A DNA stretch of 34,032 nt from an uncultured Pseudomonas sp. (GTDB lineage Bacteria > Pseudomonadota > Gammaproteobacteria > Pseudomonadales > Pseudomonadaceae): positions 1 through 34,032 of the forward strand of contig NZ_CAMPHN010000034.1 of assembly GCF_946885885.1 (NCBI RefSeq), in the 5' to 3' direction. Made by a program: the position numbers and the translations under genes. Positions 8,734-16,936 of this stretch are shown here, piece after piece (within the stretch, counting starts at the first letter, position 1; each line of letters starts with the position of its first letter). A model generated the notes under the pieces. The model did no database searches. It was not told the origin of the DNA and saw only the letters and a program-made list of their open reading frames with translations.

Positions 8734-9105
8734 GTGGTCAAGAAAGCTTCCTCATTAGCCGCCCTCGGCGGTTTGGTGTATTCCACCGACGGCGGCCGGC
8801 ATTGCCCGGATTGCGCTCAGCCGGTGGACGCCTGCATCTGCAAGAAAACCCTGATTCCGCAAGGCGACGGCATCGCCCGCGTGCGCCGCGAAAGTAAAGG
8901 CCGCGGCGGCAAGACGGTGACCACCATCAGCGGCGTGCCCCTGGCCGAAGAACCGCTGAAGGAGTTGGCCAGCGCGCTGAAGAAGCGCTGCGGCTGCGGC
9001 GGTGCGCTGAAGGACGGGGTGATCGAAATTCAGGGCGATCACGTCGCGTTGCTGCTCGAAGAGTTGAGCAAACGCGGCTTCAAGGCCAAGAAATCCGGCG
9101 GCTAG
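8734..9105 (+). CDS. yciH: SUI1-family translation initiation factor, YciH-like
   Basis: 123 residues from GTG 8734, with GAGGA at 8722-8726; the open frame runs further upstream but without a ribosome site. A short Cys-rich N-terminal part (CPDCAQPVDACIC, four Cys, a possible zinc knuckle) precedes the SUI1/eIF1 domain (residues about 45-115: GKTVTTISGVPL, KKRCGCGGALKDGVIEIQGDHV). Bacterial YciH binds the ribosome and affects start-site fidelity. It is followed 125 bp later by speA, the same pairing as in P. aeruginosa as far as I recall. Confidence 0.88.
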   Translation: MVKKASSLAALGGLVYSTDGGRHCPDCAQPVDACICKKTLIPQGDGIARVRRESKGRGGKTVTTISGVPLAEEPLKELASALKKRCGCGGALKDGVIEIQGDHVALLLEELSKRGFKAKKSGG

Positions 9106-9230
9106 TCGGTCTGCTGATCTAAGGTTTCCTAATCGCGGCGATCTTCGCCGCATTCGGCTTATTTCCGATTTTTTAATCCGCACCCGCCCAGGCTCTGCCG
9201 GGGCATCAATCGCCAGCAAGGGAGACACCG

Positions 9231-11144
9231 ATGGCCGTAAGACGTACACGCAAAGATGACGGCAGCCAGTGGACAGTCGCGGACAGCCGCAGCGTCTACG
9301 GCATTCGCCATTGGGGCGCGGGTTATTTCGCGATCAATGACAAAGGCTGTGTCGAGGTGCGTCCGAACGGGCCGGACAGTAAGCCGATCGACCTGTTCGA
9401 AGAGGTCGAAGAGCTGCGTTCGAGCGGTCTCAGCCTGCCGCTGCTGGTGCGCTTCCCGGACATCCTGCAGGACCGCGTGCGCCGTCTGACTGGCGCTTTC
9501 GACGCCAATATCGCGCGCCTGGAATACCAGAGCCGGTACACCGCGCTCTACCCGATCAAGGTCAACCAGCAGGAGGCGGTGATCGAGAACATCATCGCCA
9601 CGGAAAACGTCTCCATCGGCCTGGAAGCCGGCTCCAAACCGGAGCTGCTGGCCGTGCTGGCGCTGGCGCCGAAGGGCGGCACCATCGTCTGCAACGGTTA
9701 CAAGGACCGCGAGTTCATCAAGCTGGCGCTGATGGGGCAGAAGCTCGGGCACAACGTCTTTATCGTGATCGAGAAAGAATCCGAGGTGCAACTGGTGATC
9801 GAGGAGGCGGCCGAGCTCAAGGTCGCCCCGCAAATCGGCCTGCGCGTGCGCCTGTCGTCGCTGGCCTCGAGCAAGTGGGCGGACACCGGCGGCGAGAAAT
9901 CCAAGTTCGGCTTGTCGGCGGCGCAACTGCTGTCGGTGGTCGAGCGCTTCCGTGCGGCCAAGCTGGATCAAGGCATCCGCCTGCTGCACTTCCACATGGG
10001 TTCGCAGATCGCCAACCTCGCCGACTACCAGCACGGCTTCAAGGAAGCCATTCGCTACTACGGCGAGCTGCGCGGCCTCGGTCTGCCGGTCGACCATATC
10101 GACGTCGGCGGCGGTCTGGGGGTGGATTACGACGGCACCCACTCGCGCAATGCCAGTTCGATCAACTACGACATGGACGACTACGCCGGCGTGGTCGTCG
10201 GCATGCTCAAGGAATTCTGCGACGCCCAGGAGCTGCCGCACCCGCACATCTTCTCGGAAAGCGGCCGCTCGCTGACCGCGCACCACGCCGTGCTGGTGGT
10301 GCAGGTCACCGATGTGGAAAAGCACAACGACGAGATCCCGGATATCGAGGACGTCGCCAGCCTGCCGGAAACCGTGCGCTACCTGGTCGAGCTGCTCGGC
10401 CCGACCGATATCGAAATGGTCACCGAAACCTATTGGCGCGCCACTCACTACATGAGCGACGTGGCCAGCCAGTACGCCGACGGCAAGATCAGCCTGACCG
10501 ACAAAGCCCTGGCCGAACAGTGCTACTTCGCTGTGTGCCGGCGCCTGCACGATTCGCTCAAGGCTCGCCAGCGCTCGCACCGCCAGGTGCTCGACGAACT
10601 CAACGACAAGCTCGCCGATAAATACATCTGCAACTTCTCGGTATTCCAGAGCCTTCCGGACACCTGGGCCATCGGCCAGGTGCTGCCGATCCTGCCGCTC
10701 AATCGCCTCGATGAGGAGCCGCTGCGCCGCGCCGTATTGCAGGACCTGACCTGCGATTCCGACGGCAAGATCCGCCAGTACGTCGACGAGCAAAGCATCG
10801 AAACCAGTCTGCCGGTGCACGAAGTGCGCGAGGGTGAGGACTACCTGCTGGGGATCTTCCTGGTCGGCGCCTACCAGGAAATCCTCGGCGACATGCACAA
10901 CCTGTTCGGCGATACCGACTCGGTGAACATCTACCAGAACCCCAACGGCAGCGTGTACCACGCTGGCATCGAAACCCACGACACCATCGAAGACATGCTG
11001 CGCTACGTGCACCTGTCGCCGGAGGAGTTGATGACCCACTACCGCGACAAAGTCGCCAGCGCCAAGATCAGCGCCCGCGAGCGCACGCAGTTCCTCGATG
11101 CGCTGCGCCTGGGGCTGACCCGCTCTTCGTATCTGTCGTCCTGA
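9231..11144 (+). CDS. speA: Biosynthetic arginine decarboxylase
   Basis: 637 residues. It decarboxylates arginine to agmatine with pyridoxal phosphate, feeding putrescine synthesis. The PLP lysine is Lys110 in YPIKVNQQ. Other family marks are [22 protein letters not shown], the phosphate-binding [13 protein letters not shown], and [13 protein letters not shown]. The C-terminal [13 protein letters not shown] is typical of SpeA, and length matches the family. The start ATG 9231 has AGGGAGA about 8 nt upstream. No speB or other polyamine gene is adjacent. Confidence 0.96.
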   Translation: MAVRRTRKDDGSQWTVADSRSVYGIRHWGAGYFAINDKGCVEVRPNGPDSKPIDLFEEVEELRSSGLSLPLLVRFPDILQDRVRRLTGAFDANIARLEYQSRYTALYPIKVNQQEAVIENIIATENVSIGLEAGSKPELLAVLALAPKGGTIVCNGYKDREFIKLALMGQKLGHNVFIVIEKESEVQLVIEEAAELKVAPQIGLRVRLSSLASSKWADTGGEKSKFGLSAAQLLSVVERFRAAKLDQGIRLLHFHMGSQIANLADYQHGFKEAIRYYGELRGLGLPVDHIDVGGGLGVDYDGTHSRNASSINYDMDDYAGVVVGMLKEFCDAQELPHPHIFSESGRSLTAHHAVLVVQVTDVEKHNDEIPDIEDVASLPETVRYLVELLGPTDIEMVTETYWRATHYMSDVASQYADGKISLTDKALAEQCYFAVCRRLHDSLKARQRSHRQVLDELNDKLADKYICNFSVFQSLPDTWAIGQVLPILPLNRLDEEPLRRAVLQDLTCDSDGKIRQYVDEQSIETSLPVHEVREGEDYLLGIFLVGAYQEILGDMHNLFGDTDSVNIYQNPNGSVYHAGIETHDTIEDMLRYVHLSPEELMTHYRDKVASAKISARERTQFLDALRLGLTRSSYLSS

Positions 11145-11158
11145 TCTGGCCTATTGCG

Positions 11159-11188
11159 CCATGCCCGTATCGATCGATACGGGCATGG
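11159..11188. repeat. 30-bp perfect palindrome after speA
   Basis: 11159-11188 is fully self-complementary around the centre TCGA|TCGA (half-site CCATGCCCGTATCGA). It lies 14 bp after the speA stop. Without a T tract it is not a classic intrinsic terminator, but as RNA it forms a strong hairpin that may protect the speA 3' end or assist termination. A protein-binding palindrome is the alternative. Confidence 0.6.
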
Positions 11189-11470
11189 GCGTGGCTATGT
11201 CCCGGCTCCGGGCTGCAAAGGCTCTGGTGGATAGCCCCCTGTAGATCGTATGCAAGCCCCGAATTACCTGCATATCGTAGGAGGCGCGCCCCCGCGGCGA
11301 ATGCAGCCCGCAGGGCTGCCCTTGATCATCCGGTGAATACCACGCCGATCTCGCCCCGAAGTTGCGCCGCCGACGAGAACCTAAAGCGGATCTCGACCGT
11401 GCGTCTGGCTAGCAGGTGAAGGGGGGGCAGTCAGTCGACCTACCCCAAGCTCGGGCTATTTCGCAGGCAA

Positions 11471-11583
11471 CAAAAAACCCGCCGAAGCGGGTTTTTTCCT
11501 GATCATTCCAACATCCTGTTGGCAACCGTCCTGGCTATGATCGATCGTCCCTGATCCTGAGCGCATCCTGCGCTGCAGTGGAT
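11471..11583 (-). ncRNA. Candidate Rsm-type regulatory RNA (CsrA/RsmA decoy), about 112 nt
   Basis: Read on the minus strand, four small hairpins each expose a GGA motif in the loop: 11560-11574 (stem AGCGC/GCGCT, loop AGGAT), 11543-11556 (stem GATC/GATC, loop AGGGAC), 11524-11536 (stem AGCC/GGTT, loop AGGAC) and 11508-11522 (stem CCAAC/GTTGG, loop AGGAT). Two more AGGA motifs lie at 11555-11558 and 11497-11500, and a strong intrinsic terminator ends the unit. Six GGA motifs in about 80 nt, mostly in hairpin loops, plus a length near 110 nt, is the hallmark of RsmX/RsmY/RsmZ, which titrate RsmA/CsrA proteins. A plausible -10 (TAATCT, 11595-11590) sets the 5' end near 11583. No protein reading frame explains this conservation of hairpins. 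Identity to a named Rsm RNA was not tested. Confidence 0.72.
11472..11497. terminator. Strong intrinsic terminator (both directions possible)
   Basis: Arms AAAAAACCCGC (11472-11482) and GCGGGTTTTTT (11487-11497) are perfect complements around a CGAA loop, giving a T tract on either strand. On the minus strand it directly ends the Rsm-like RNA. On the plus strand it could stop residual speA transcription, although speA ends 328 bp upstream. Confidence 0.9.
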
Positions 11584-11589
11584 GGACGT

Positions 11590-11657
11590 AGATTAAGCAT
11601 CCGGCTTGGCCGGCAAAAGAGCTGAATGCCGGCGATCTGTGTAAGACATTTGCCATA
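11590..11657 (-). promoter_or_regulatory. Candidate promoter and partial GacA box of the Rsm-like RNA
   Basis: The -10 is TAATCT (11595-11590); the -35 region is poor (TTTTGC at 17 bp), as expected for an activated promoter. About 60 bp upstream of the predicted start, the minus strand reads TATGGCAAATGTCTTACA (11657-11640). The right half CTTACA matches the GacA box TGTAAG-N6-CTTACA exactly, but the left half matches at only two of six positions. Position fits known rsm promoters; the site itself is only half convincing. Confidence 0.35.
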
Positions 11658-11745
11658 GGCCATTGCAGAGGGCGCGCCCCGGCGTGCTGTTCCGGCACAG
11701 CTTCCTGGGCCTCTATCGCTCTTATCGCCCATTGCCGCGCCAACC

Positions 11746-12774
11746 TCAATCCGGCCGCCACAAGCGCAGATAGGCGTCCTCATAGCTGGTGTCCAGTTCG
11801 ATGGTGATGGTCTCGCTCTCGCGCAGGACCTCGGTGGTGATCAGCAGCGGTTGGGCGACGTAGCCGCTGTGCGGTTCGCCGGCGAAGGCGCGGTTCAGTT
11901 CGTCGACCAGCTGCCAGCCGTGGGCGCCGAGCGGTTCGGCGATGGTGGCGATCTGTTGGGACAGCCCCGAATGGATGCGTCCCAGCGCCTTGGCCGAACC
12001 GTCGCCGGCCGAGATATGGCGGATATCCTTGCGTCCGAGCTGGGCCAGGGGCAGGTTGATATGGTCGAAATACACATCGTTGATCGCCAGGGTATGGGTC
12101 CAGGCCGGGCCGAAGCGCTGCTGGAGCTGTTTGACCCGCTCGGCCATGTCCTTCGAGACCCGGGAAATGGGCAGGTTTTCCACGCTCAATACGCGGCAGG
12201 TCGGGCAGGCGGCGATGCGTTCGGCCATGCGCTCGGCTTTGGCGTTGGCGATGGCGAACTGGTCGTCGCTGAAGATCACTACGCCGGCCCGGCCGTCGCG
12301 GGTCACCAGTTCGGCGGCCATGTCCGCCACCACCAGCGGATCGGTGGTGACATTGCTGAACAGCCATTGATTCGGCCCCGGTTTGTCTCCGGCGTGCCAG
12401 CCGACCAGGGGAATATCCCGTTGTTGAAACAAGGCGGGTGGGCCGCCCAGCAAGGCTTCCCCGAAGCCGCCGAGGACCACGCCATCGGGCGCCTCGCGTA
12501 GCGCCTGCTCGGTTATCCGCAGCAATTCGGCGGCATCGCCGCGTCCATCCAGCACCCGCACCTTCCAGCCGACCAGCCTGGCCGCTCGCTCGAAGCTGCG
12601 GTACACGCCGGCCACCCCGCCATTGCGGAAGTCGGAGGCGAGGAACAGCACCTGTTTGCCCGGCTGCACTGCCGGCCCTTCGGTCGGGCCTGGCCACTGG
12701 CTATAGGCGGTAAGCGCAAGCAGCAGCCCGAGCAGGCCGGCGATCAGCACACGAGGTACGGCGTCAAGGTTCAT
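11746..12774 (-). CDS. Orphan periplasmic sugar-binding-like protein (type 1 periplasmic-binding fold)
   Basis: 342 residues from ATG 12774, with AGAGGGA about 6 nt upstream; the frame is open further upstream but lacks a start signal. The N-terminus is a signal peptide or anchor (VLIAGLLGLLLALTAYS). The fold of ABC sugar-binding and LacI-like receptors is seen in VLFLASDFRNGGVAGVYRSF, DGVVLGGFGEALL, IPLVGWHAGDKPG, the second-domain start RAGVVIFSDDQFAIANAKAE, and THTLAINDVYFDHI. No permease or ATPase accompanies it. It may feed a transporter elsewhere or act as the ligand-sensing part of a signalling system. Its stop is about 160 bp from the Rsm-like RNA start. Confidence 0.75.
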   Translation of the reverse strand: MNLDAVPRVLIAGLLGLLLALTAYSQWPGPTEGPAVQPGKQVLFLASDFRNGGVAGVYRSFERAARLVGWKVRVLDGRGDAAELLRITEQALREAPDGVVLGGFGEALLGGPPALFQQRDIPLVGWHAGDKPGPNQWLFSNVTTDPLVVADMAAELVTRDGRAGVVIFSDDQFAIANAKAERMAERIAACPTCRVLSVENLPISRVSKDMAERVKQLQQRFGPAWTHTLAINDVYFDHINLPLAQLGRKDIRHISAGDGSAKALGRIHSGLSQQIATIAEPLGAHGWQLVDELNRAFAGEPHSGYVAQPLLITTEVLRESETITIELDTSYEDAYLRLWRPD

Positions 12775-12997
12775 GGCAGTCCCTCTTACGCCCGCACGGC
12801 GCAACCCGAACGCGCGTAGGCGGATGGTGGTTGGCGTTATGTCATTGAGCATAGCGGCTGCCAGCGCCAGTCGGTGGTGGGGGCCGCTGGATGATCCGAT
12901 CAGGATATTAATGCTGTTCAGAGGGGCTACTTTGCACGTTCGTCGGAAGTCGTCATATGGGCGTTTTGGCGCCGTCCGCGGAGTTTTTCGCAGGCAT

Positions 12998-13023
12998 AAA
13001 AAAACCGGCTTGTGGCCGGTTTT
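12998..13023 (-). terminator. Intrinsic terminator of ppa
   Basis: Arms AAAACCGGC (13001-13009) and GCCGGTTTT (13015-13023) around a 5-nt loop, followed on the minus strand by a run of seven T. It lies 18 nt after the ppa stop. Confidence 0.9.
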
Positions 13024-13040
13024 CAGGGGGTGGTGTCGGC

Positions 13041-13568
13041 TTATTTTTGGTAAGCCGCCACTGCCTTGGTGATTTCGGCGCGGGCGGCGTCTGCGTTGCC
13101 CCAGCCTTCGACCTTGACCCATTTGCCTTTTTCGAGATCCTTGTAGTTCTCGAAGAAGTGCTTGATCTGCTCGAGCAGCAGGGCAGGCAGGTCGGTGTAT
13201 TCCTTGACGTCCACATACAGCTGGCTGAGCTTGTCGTGCGGTACGGCGATCAGTTTGGCGTCGCCGCCGGCTTCGTCGGTCATGTGCAGCACGCCGATCG
13301 GGCGGGCGCGGATCACCGAGCCCGGCGCGACCGGATACGGGGTGACGACCAGCACGTCGAGCGGGTCGCCGTCGTCGGCCAGGGTGTGTGGGATGAAGCC
13401 GTAGTTGGCCGGGTAGAACATGGGCGTGGCCATGAAGCGGTCGACCATCAGGCAGTCGGTTTCATGGTCGATTTCATATTTGATCGGCGCGTGGTTGGCC
13501 GGGATTTCGATGGCGACGTAGATGTCGTTCGGCAGGTCTTTACCCGCTGGAATCTTGCTGTAGCTCAT
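13041..13568 (-). CDS. ppa: Inorganic pyrophosphatase (family I)
   Basis: 175 residues, the usual length. It hydrolyses pyrophosphate to two phosphates, pulling biosynthetic reactions forward, in the cytoplasm as a hexamer. The metal-binding signature is [10 protein letters not shown], with the substrate-binding Lys near KYEIDHET and [15 protein letters not shown]. The start ATG 13568 has GGGAG 8 nt before it; longer in-frame extensions lack the family sequence. A terminator follows at once. It is transcribed away from the MtfA-like gene but on the same strand with 110 bp between them, so it has probably its own promoter. Confidence 0.97.
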   Translation of the reverse strand: MSYSKIPAGKDLPNDIYVAIEIPANHAPIKYEIDHETDCLMVDRFMATPMFYPANYGFIPHTLADDGDPLDVLVVTPYPVAPGSVIRARPIGVLHMTDEAGGDAKLIAVPHDKLSQLYVDVKEYTDLPALLLEQIKHFFENYKDLEKGKWVKVEGWGNADAARAEITKAVAAYQK

Positions 13569-13678
13569 AGGTTCGCTCCCGGGATGGGCCAAAAAAGTGG
13601 CGCGATTATAGGCATATTCCGCATGCGTTGCCATGCCGGAATACCTAGCCTTTGGTCGTGCCCATCGGGTTCTTCGGA

Positions 13679-14476
13679 CTAATGCGCATGTAGCGCTTGC
13701 AAGCGCCGCAGGCGCGCCAACGGGTCCTGGCGATAGAACAACTGCAACTGCGCGTAGACCGCGGGAAAGACGGCGGCCAAGAGATCGGGTGCGCTGAAGA
13801 AGTATTCGCTGGTCACGGCGAAGAATTCGGCCGGATCTTCGGCCGCGTAGGGATCGATGGCCGTTTCGGCATCTGGGTCGGCGTCCAGTTGTTGGTTCAT
13901 CCGGTCGTAGGCGCTTTGCATCGCGCTGGCCCACTCGTCGATGCGCATATTGCCGTGCAAGGGCGGCAGGCCGTTGGCGTCGCCGTTGAGCATGTCCAGC
14001 TTATGCGCCAATTCGTGGATCACCAAGTTGTAGCCGTCCCAATCGCCGCTGGCTTCGACGCCTGGCCAGGCGAGAATCACCGGCCCCTGCTGCCAGGCTT
14101 CGCCGCTGTGCTCGCCATCCCATTCGTGCACCACGCCGCTGGCGTCGCGGTGGCGCTGGGGGCTGATGAAGTCGTCGGGGTAGAGGACGATTTCATGGAA
14201 GCCCTGATACCAGTTCAACTCGTCGAGATGCAGCAACGGTAATTGGGCTTGCACGGCCAGTAGCAGGCGCCCGTGGGCATCCAGGTTCACGCCGGGCAGT
14301 GCGCTGAGGTGTTTGTCGTGCAGGAAGAGTACGGCGCGCTCGCCCAGGCGTTGACGCTCGGCGGTATCGAGGCCGGCGATGATCGGCAGCCGCTCGTCGA
14401 GCATCCGCCAATCGTCGGCGCTGATCGGGTGGCGGGCGAGGATGCGCCGGCGACGCCAGGCGCGTAGTGACCACAT
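13679..14476 (-). CDS. mtfA: MtfA-type zinc peptidase (M90 family)
   Basis: 265 residues. The zinc motif is HELAH (His154, Glu155, His158), followed by [14 protein letters not shown] carrying the probable third ligand Glu. E. coli MtfA is an aminopeptidase that binds the glucose repressor Mlc and so affects ptsG; whether that partner exists in this organism is unknown. It is cytoplasmic, with no signal peptide, and the N-terminal [13 protein letters not shown] is typical of the family. The ribosome site before ATG 14476 is weak. The gene lies upstream of ppa on the same strand, as in P. aeruginosa as I recall. Confidence 0.85.
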   Translation of the reverse strand: MWSLRAWRRRRILARHPISADDWRMLDERLPIIAGLDTAERQRLGERAVLFLHDKHLSALPGVNLDAHGRLLLAVQAQLPLLHLDELNWYQGFHEIVLYPDDFISPQRHRDASGVVHEWDGEHSGEAWQQGPVILAWPGVEASGDWDGYNLVIHELAHKLDMLNGDANGLPPLHGNMRIDEWASAMQSAYDRMNQQLDADPDAETAIDPYAAEDPAEFFAVTSEYFFSAPDLLAAVFPAVYAQLQLFYRQDPLARLRRLQALHAH

Positions 14477-14628
14477 ATTGACTGAACCCGGTTGTGCGGA
14501 GGCTCACCTTAAAGCGGCGGGGCCGCGGGCGGCAAGTCCGCTACCCGGCGGCCAGCGATCCGGCGTCCTGGCATTCCGGCACAAAGCCTGCAACAGGGCT
14601 TGCAGTGCCGTTTAGAGGAGAGCCGCCG

Positions 14629-16224
14629 ATGTCTATTGCGCGCATTGATCATTCCGCGATGAAGCTGGCATTGGGGCATGGTCTGGATCTGCCCAACCAG
14701 GCCGCGCGGGCGCGGGCGATGTGGGTCGCCGGCCGCCAGGGGCGCCCTCCGGTGTTGCTGGTGGCGTTGCTCTGGGCCCGTGAATGCACCGATGCGGTGC
14801 AAACTCTGGAGCGTTATCTCGATGCGCTATTCGCCGACTACGAAGGCACTCCGCTCGGCTGGAGCGAAGCGCAAGCGGGGCGGCAGGTGCTGGCGGCGCT
14901 CAACCAGCAGTTGTTCCGTCAGCGGCAGCGCGGTCGGCGCATCGCCGCGCTCGATGCGGGCTTATTGCTGCTGCAAGACGACGAGGCGCAGTTCCTCCAG
15001 GCCGGCGCTATCGGTCTGCTGCGCTACCAGGGCGGCAGTTTGCAGAGCCTGGACGGGCGCGAGGGCATGCAATTGGGCATGCAGGCGGAGCTGGCGCTGG
15101 TGCAGCACAGCCTGCCGCTGAACCCTGGGCAGCCGTTATTGCTGGCGCCGCAAGCATTGCTCGGCGTGGCCGATTTGCAGGCCTTTCGCAGCGCCTGCCA
15201 GAACCTGGAGGTCGCGCAGTTGCCGGAGGTCCTGGCGCCGTTGCTCAAGGCGCCCAGCGCCGCGGTGCTGATGCTCGCCGGTGCAGTTGCACCAGAGCCG
15301 GAGCCCGAGACGGCAGCGGCGCACTGGCCGGTGCTGCGACAGGCTCGCGCGGGTATGCAGGTGGATGGCTGGACACTGCTCGAAGCCTGCCCGTTCGGCC
15401 CGCCGGGGCGGTTGTTCCGCGCCTGCGACGAACACGCGCGCGCGGCGTTGCTGTGGTTGGCGCAGCGGCCTGCCGATGAGGTGTTCCGCCAATACGAGTG
15501 GGTCTTGCGTCGTAGCCCGGTGGCGAATTTGCCGCAACTGATGTCGTCGCATCAGCCGCGCCGCTATGCCTATTTATTGTTCGAGCCACCTGCGGCCCCG
15601 CTGCGCAGCCTGCCCGAATGGTTCGCCAGCCATGGCCCGGTCGACGGGCAAACGCTGCTGCTCCTGCTCGAACAACTGATCGTGGCGGTGCGCGCCCTGC
15701 AACGGCGAGGCATGCAGGGATTATGGCTGGACCCGAGCAATATCCTGATCGACGACCAACGGCGGCTGTTGCTCTTGCCGGAATCCGCGGCACTATTGCC
15801 CGGCGTGCCGCTTCAGGGCTTGCCGGAGGATGCGCAGGTGCTGGCGCCGGAGTTGCGCACGCAGTCGCCCGTGGATGGCCGCGCCGATCAGTTCGCCCTG
15901 GCGGCGCTGGCGTATTGGCTGCTCGGCGGTCAATGGCCGGAGGTGGGCCTTGCGGAGCCAGGGGCAAGCTGTCGGTATGTGCCGTTGGCCAATGTGGTCG
16001 GCGGTGTGCCGGCCGGTTGGGATGGCGTGCTGGCACGGGCCTTGGCGCCGCAGCCGCAGGCGCGCTTCGCCGCGCTTTCGGAGTTTCAACTGGCGCTGCA
16101 ACAGCCCATGGCCCATGACGATCCGCCCATGCGCGTGCGTGGCAGGGGGCACTGGCAATGGGCGCTGTTGGGCGTATTGGCGGTGCAGTTGGGGGTGGGG
16201 TTGTGGTTGAGTTTGCAGGGTTAG
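14629..16224 (+). CDS. PP2C-kinase fusion with both active sites lost, membrane-anchored
   Basis: 531 residues from ATG 14629 (AGAGGAG 8 nt upstream). The layout matches the bifunctional PP2C phosphatase/Ser-Thr kinase proteins of Pseudomonas: PP2C-like region about 10-220, kinase-like region about 240-490, and a C-terminal membrane helix (WALLGVLAVQLGVGLWLSL). Family traits remain (YEGTPLGWSEAQAGRQVLAAL; DPSNILID; LAPELRTQSPVDGRADQFAL). The catalytic residues do not: NQD is NQA (23-25), the ADGxS metal site is ALLWAREC, GDSR is GAIG, and SDGL is PQAL. In the kinase half the HRDLKPxN loop reads GLWLDPSN, DFG is absent, and there is no lysine at all from residue 208 to the end, so the ATP-anchoring Lys cannot exist. 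The frame is intact, which argues for a selected pseudoenzyme. It is divergent from mtfA; the partner is unknown. Confidence 0.8.
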   Translation: MSIARIDHSAMKLALGHGLDLPNQAARARAMWVAGRQGRPPVLLVALLWARECTDAVQTLERYLDALFADYEGTPLGWSEAQAGRQVLAALNQQLFRQRQRGRRIAALDAGLLLLQDDEAQFLQAGAIGLLRYQGGSLQSLDGREGMQLGMQAELALVQHSLPLNPGQPLLLAPQALLGVADLQAFRSACQNLEVAQLPEVLAPLLKAPSAAVLMLAGAVAPEPEPETAAAHWPVLRQARAGMQVDGWTLLEACPFGPPGRLFRACDEHARAALLWLAQRPADEVFRQYEWVLRRSPVANLPQLMSSHQPRRYAYLLFEPPAAPLRSLPEWFASHGPVDGQTLLLLLEQLIVAVRALQRRGMQGLWLDPSNILIDDQRRLLLLPESAALLPGVPLQGLPEDAQVLAPELRTQSPVDGRADQFALAALAYWLLGGQWPEVGLAEPGASCRYVPLANVVGGVPAGWDGVLARALAPQPQARFAALSEFQLALQQPMAHDDPPMRVRGRGHWQWALLGVLAVQLGVGLWLSLQG

Positions 16225-16227
16225 CCG

Positions 16228-16320
16228 GCGGGGCGGATATGCCGCGCGCCCGTGGGAGGCGCGCCCGGCGTTCCGGCGATCCTGACATCGCTATCGCCAG
16301 CAAGCTGGCTCCTACGCGGA
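16228..16320. repeat. REP-type half hairpins between the PP2C-kinase gene and the GNAT gene
   Basis: ATCGCCAGCAAGCTGGCTCCTAC (16292-16314 region) is one arm of the common Pseudomonas REP seen complete at 26438-26502. A GTGGGAGGCGCGCCCGGCG unit stands before it. It lies between convergent genes. Confidence 0.65.
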
Positions 16321-16340
16321 GGCGTAGCGTTGCAGCGCGA

Positions 16341-16796
16341 TCAATTGCTCTCGATCGGCAGTACGAAATTCTTGAATTCGGTGTCTTCGACGAAACCGAT
16401 GGATTCGTAGAGCTTGTGGCCGACCACGTTGTCGATGCTCGAGGCCACGCGCAGGCGCACTGCGTTGGTTTCCTTGGCCATCTGCTTGGCGGTCTGGATC
16501 AAACGATCGGCGACCAGTTGGCGGCGCGCGTCTTCGCTGACGTAGATGTCGTTGAGAATCCACACGCGCTTGAGCGATAGCGAGGAGAAGCTGGGATAGA
16601 GCTGGCAGAAACCGAGAATCTTGTCCTCGTCGTCGGGCATCGCCAGATAAATCACCGACTCGTTGCGGCTGATGCGTTTTTCCAGGAACTTGCGCGAGGT
16701 CTCCGGGTACGGCAACTGGTTGAACAGTTCGCGGTATTTGACGAACAACGGGGTCAGTTGGTCCAGGTGCTCCAGAGTCGCTTGAACGATGCGCAT
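16341..16796 (-). CDS. GNAT-family N-acetyltransferase
   Basis: 151 residues. The acetyl-CoA binding motif is seen in the stretch LNDIYVSEDARRQLVADRLI (R-x-x-x-A/G pattern) followed by RLRVASSIDNVVGHKLYESIGF, the last being the typical C-terminal GNAT strand (YESIGF). The substrate is not evident. It starts at ATG 16796 and is followed by convergent genes. It is on the same strand as the eut genes, 140 bp downstream of eutC, and could be the last gene of that transcript or have its own promoter near 16860-16910. The same neighbour occurs in P. aeruginosa as I recall. Confidence 0.85.
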   Translation of the reverse strand: MRIVQATLEHLDQLTPLFVKYRELFNQLPYPETSRKFLEKRISRNESVIYLAMPDDEDKILGFCQLYPSFSSLSLKRVWILNDIYVSEDARRQLVADRLIQTAKQMAKETNAVRLRVASSIDNVVGHKLYESIGFVEDTEFKNFVLPIESN

Positions 16797-16894
16797 ATGA
16801 GACCTCTACACGTCAGTTGAATGGGTACTGCGGCAAATGGCTTGCTCGGTCAGCAAGCGAGCCGATGCTGCCCCAGGTTTTTGGAAAGCGCAAT

Positions 16895-16910
16895 CCAAAC
16901 AAGTGTTTGG
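16895..16910. promoter_or_regulatory. Palindromic operator-like site (PsrA-box pattern)
   Basis: CCAAACAAGTGTTTGG is a perfect 7-bp inverted repeat around AG. It satisfies the reported PsrA motif (G/C)AAAC-N2-4-GTTT(G/C). It sits between eutC and the GNAT gene, about 100 bp upstream of the latter. A TetR-type regulator is plausible, but one match of this length can occur by chance. Confidence 0.35.
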
Positions 16911-16936
16911 CTGTAACCGCGCGTCGCTGGCCCCGT

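Noticed and set aside
11640..11657. A full-consensus GacA box upstream of the Rsm-like RNA
   Set aside because: Only the CTTACA half matches; the other half matches two of six bases, so it is listed only as a partial candidate.
11456..11783. Minus-strand open frames of 101 and 82 codons
   Set aside because: They run through the Rsm-like hairpins and terminator, show no start signal and no family sequence; the tail (KKPASAGFLLPAK) is the usual by-product of reading through a terminator.
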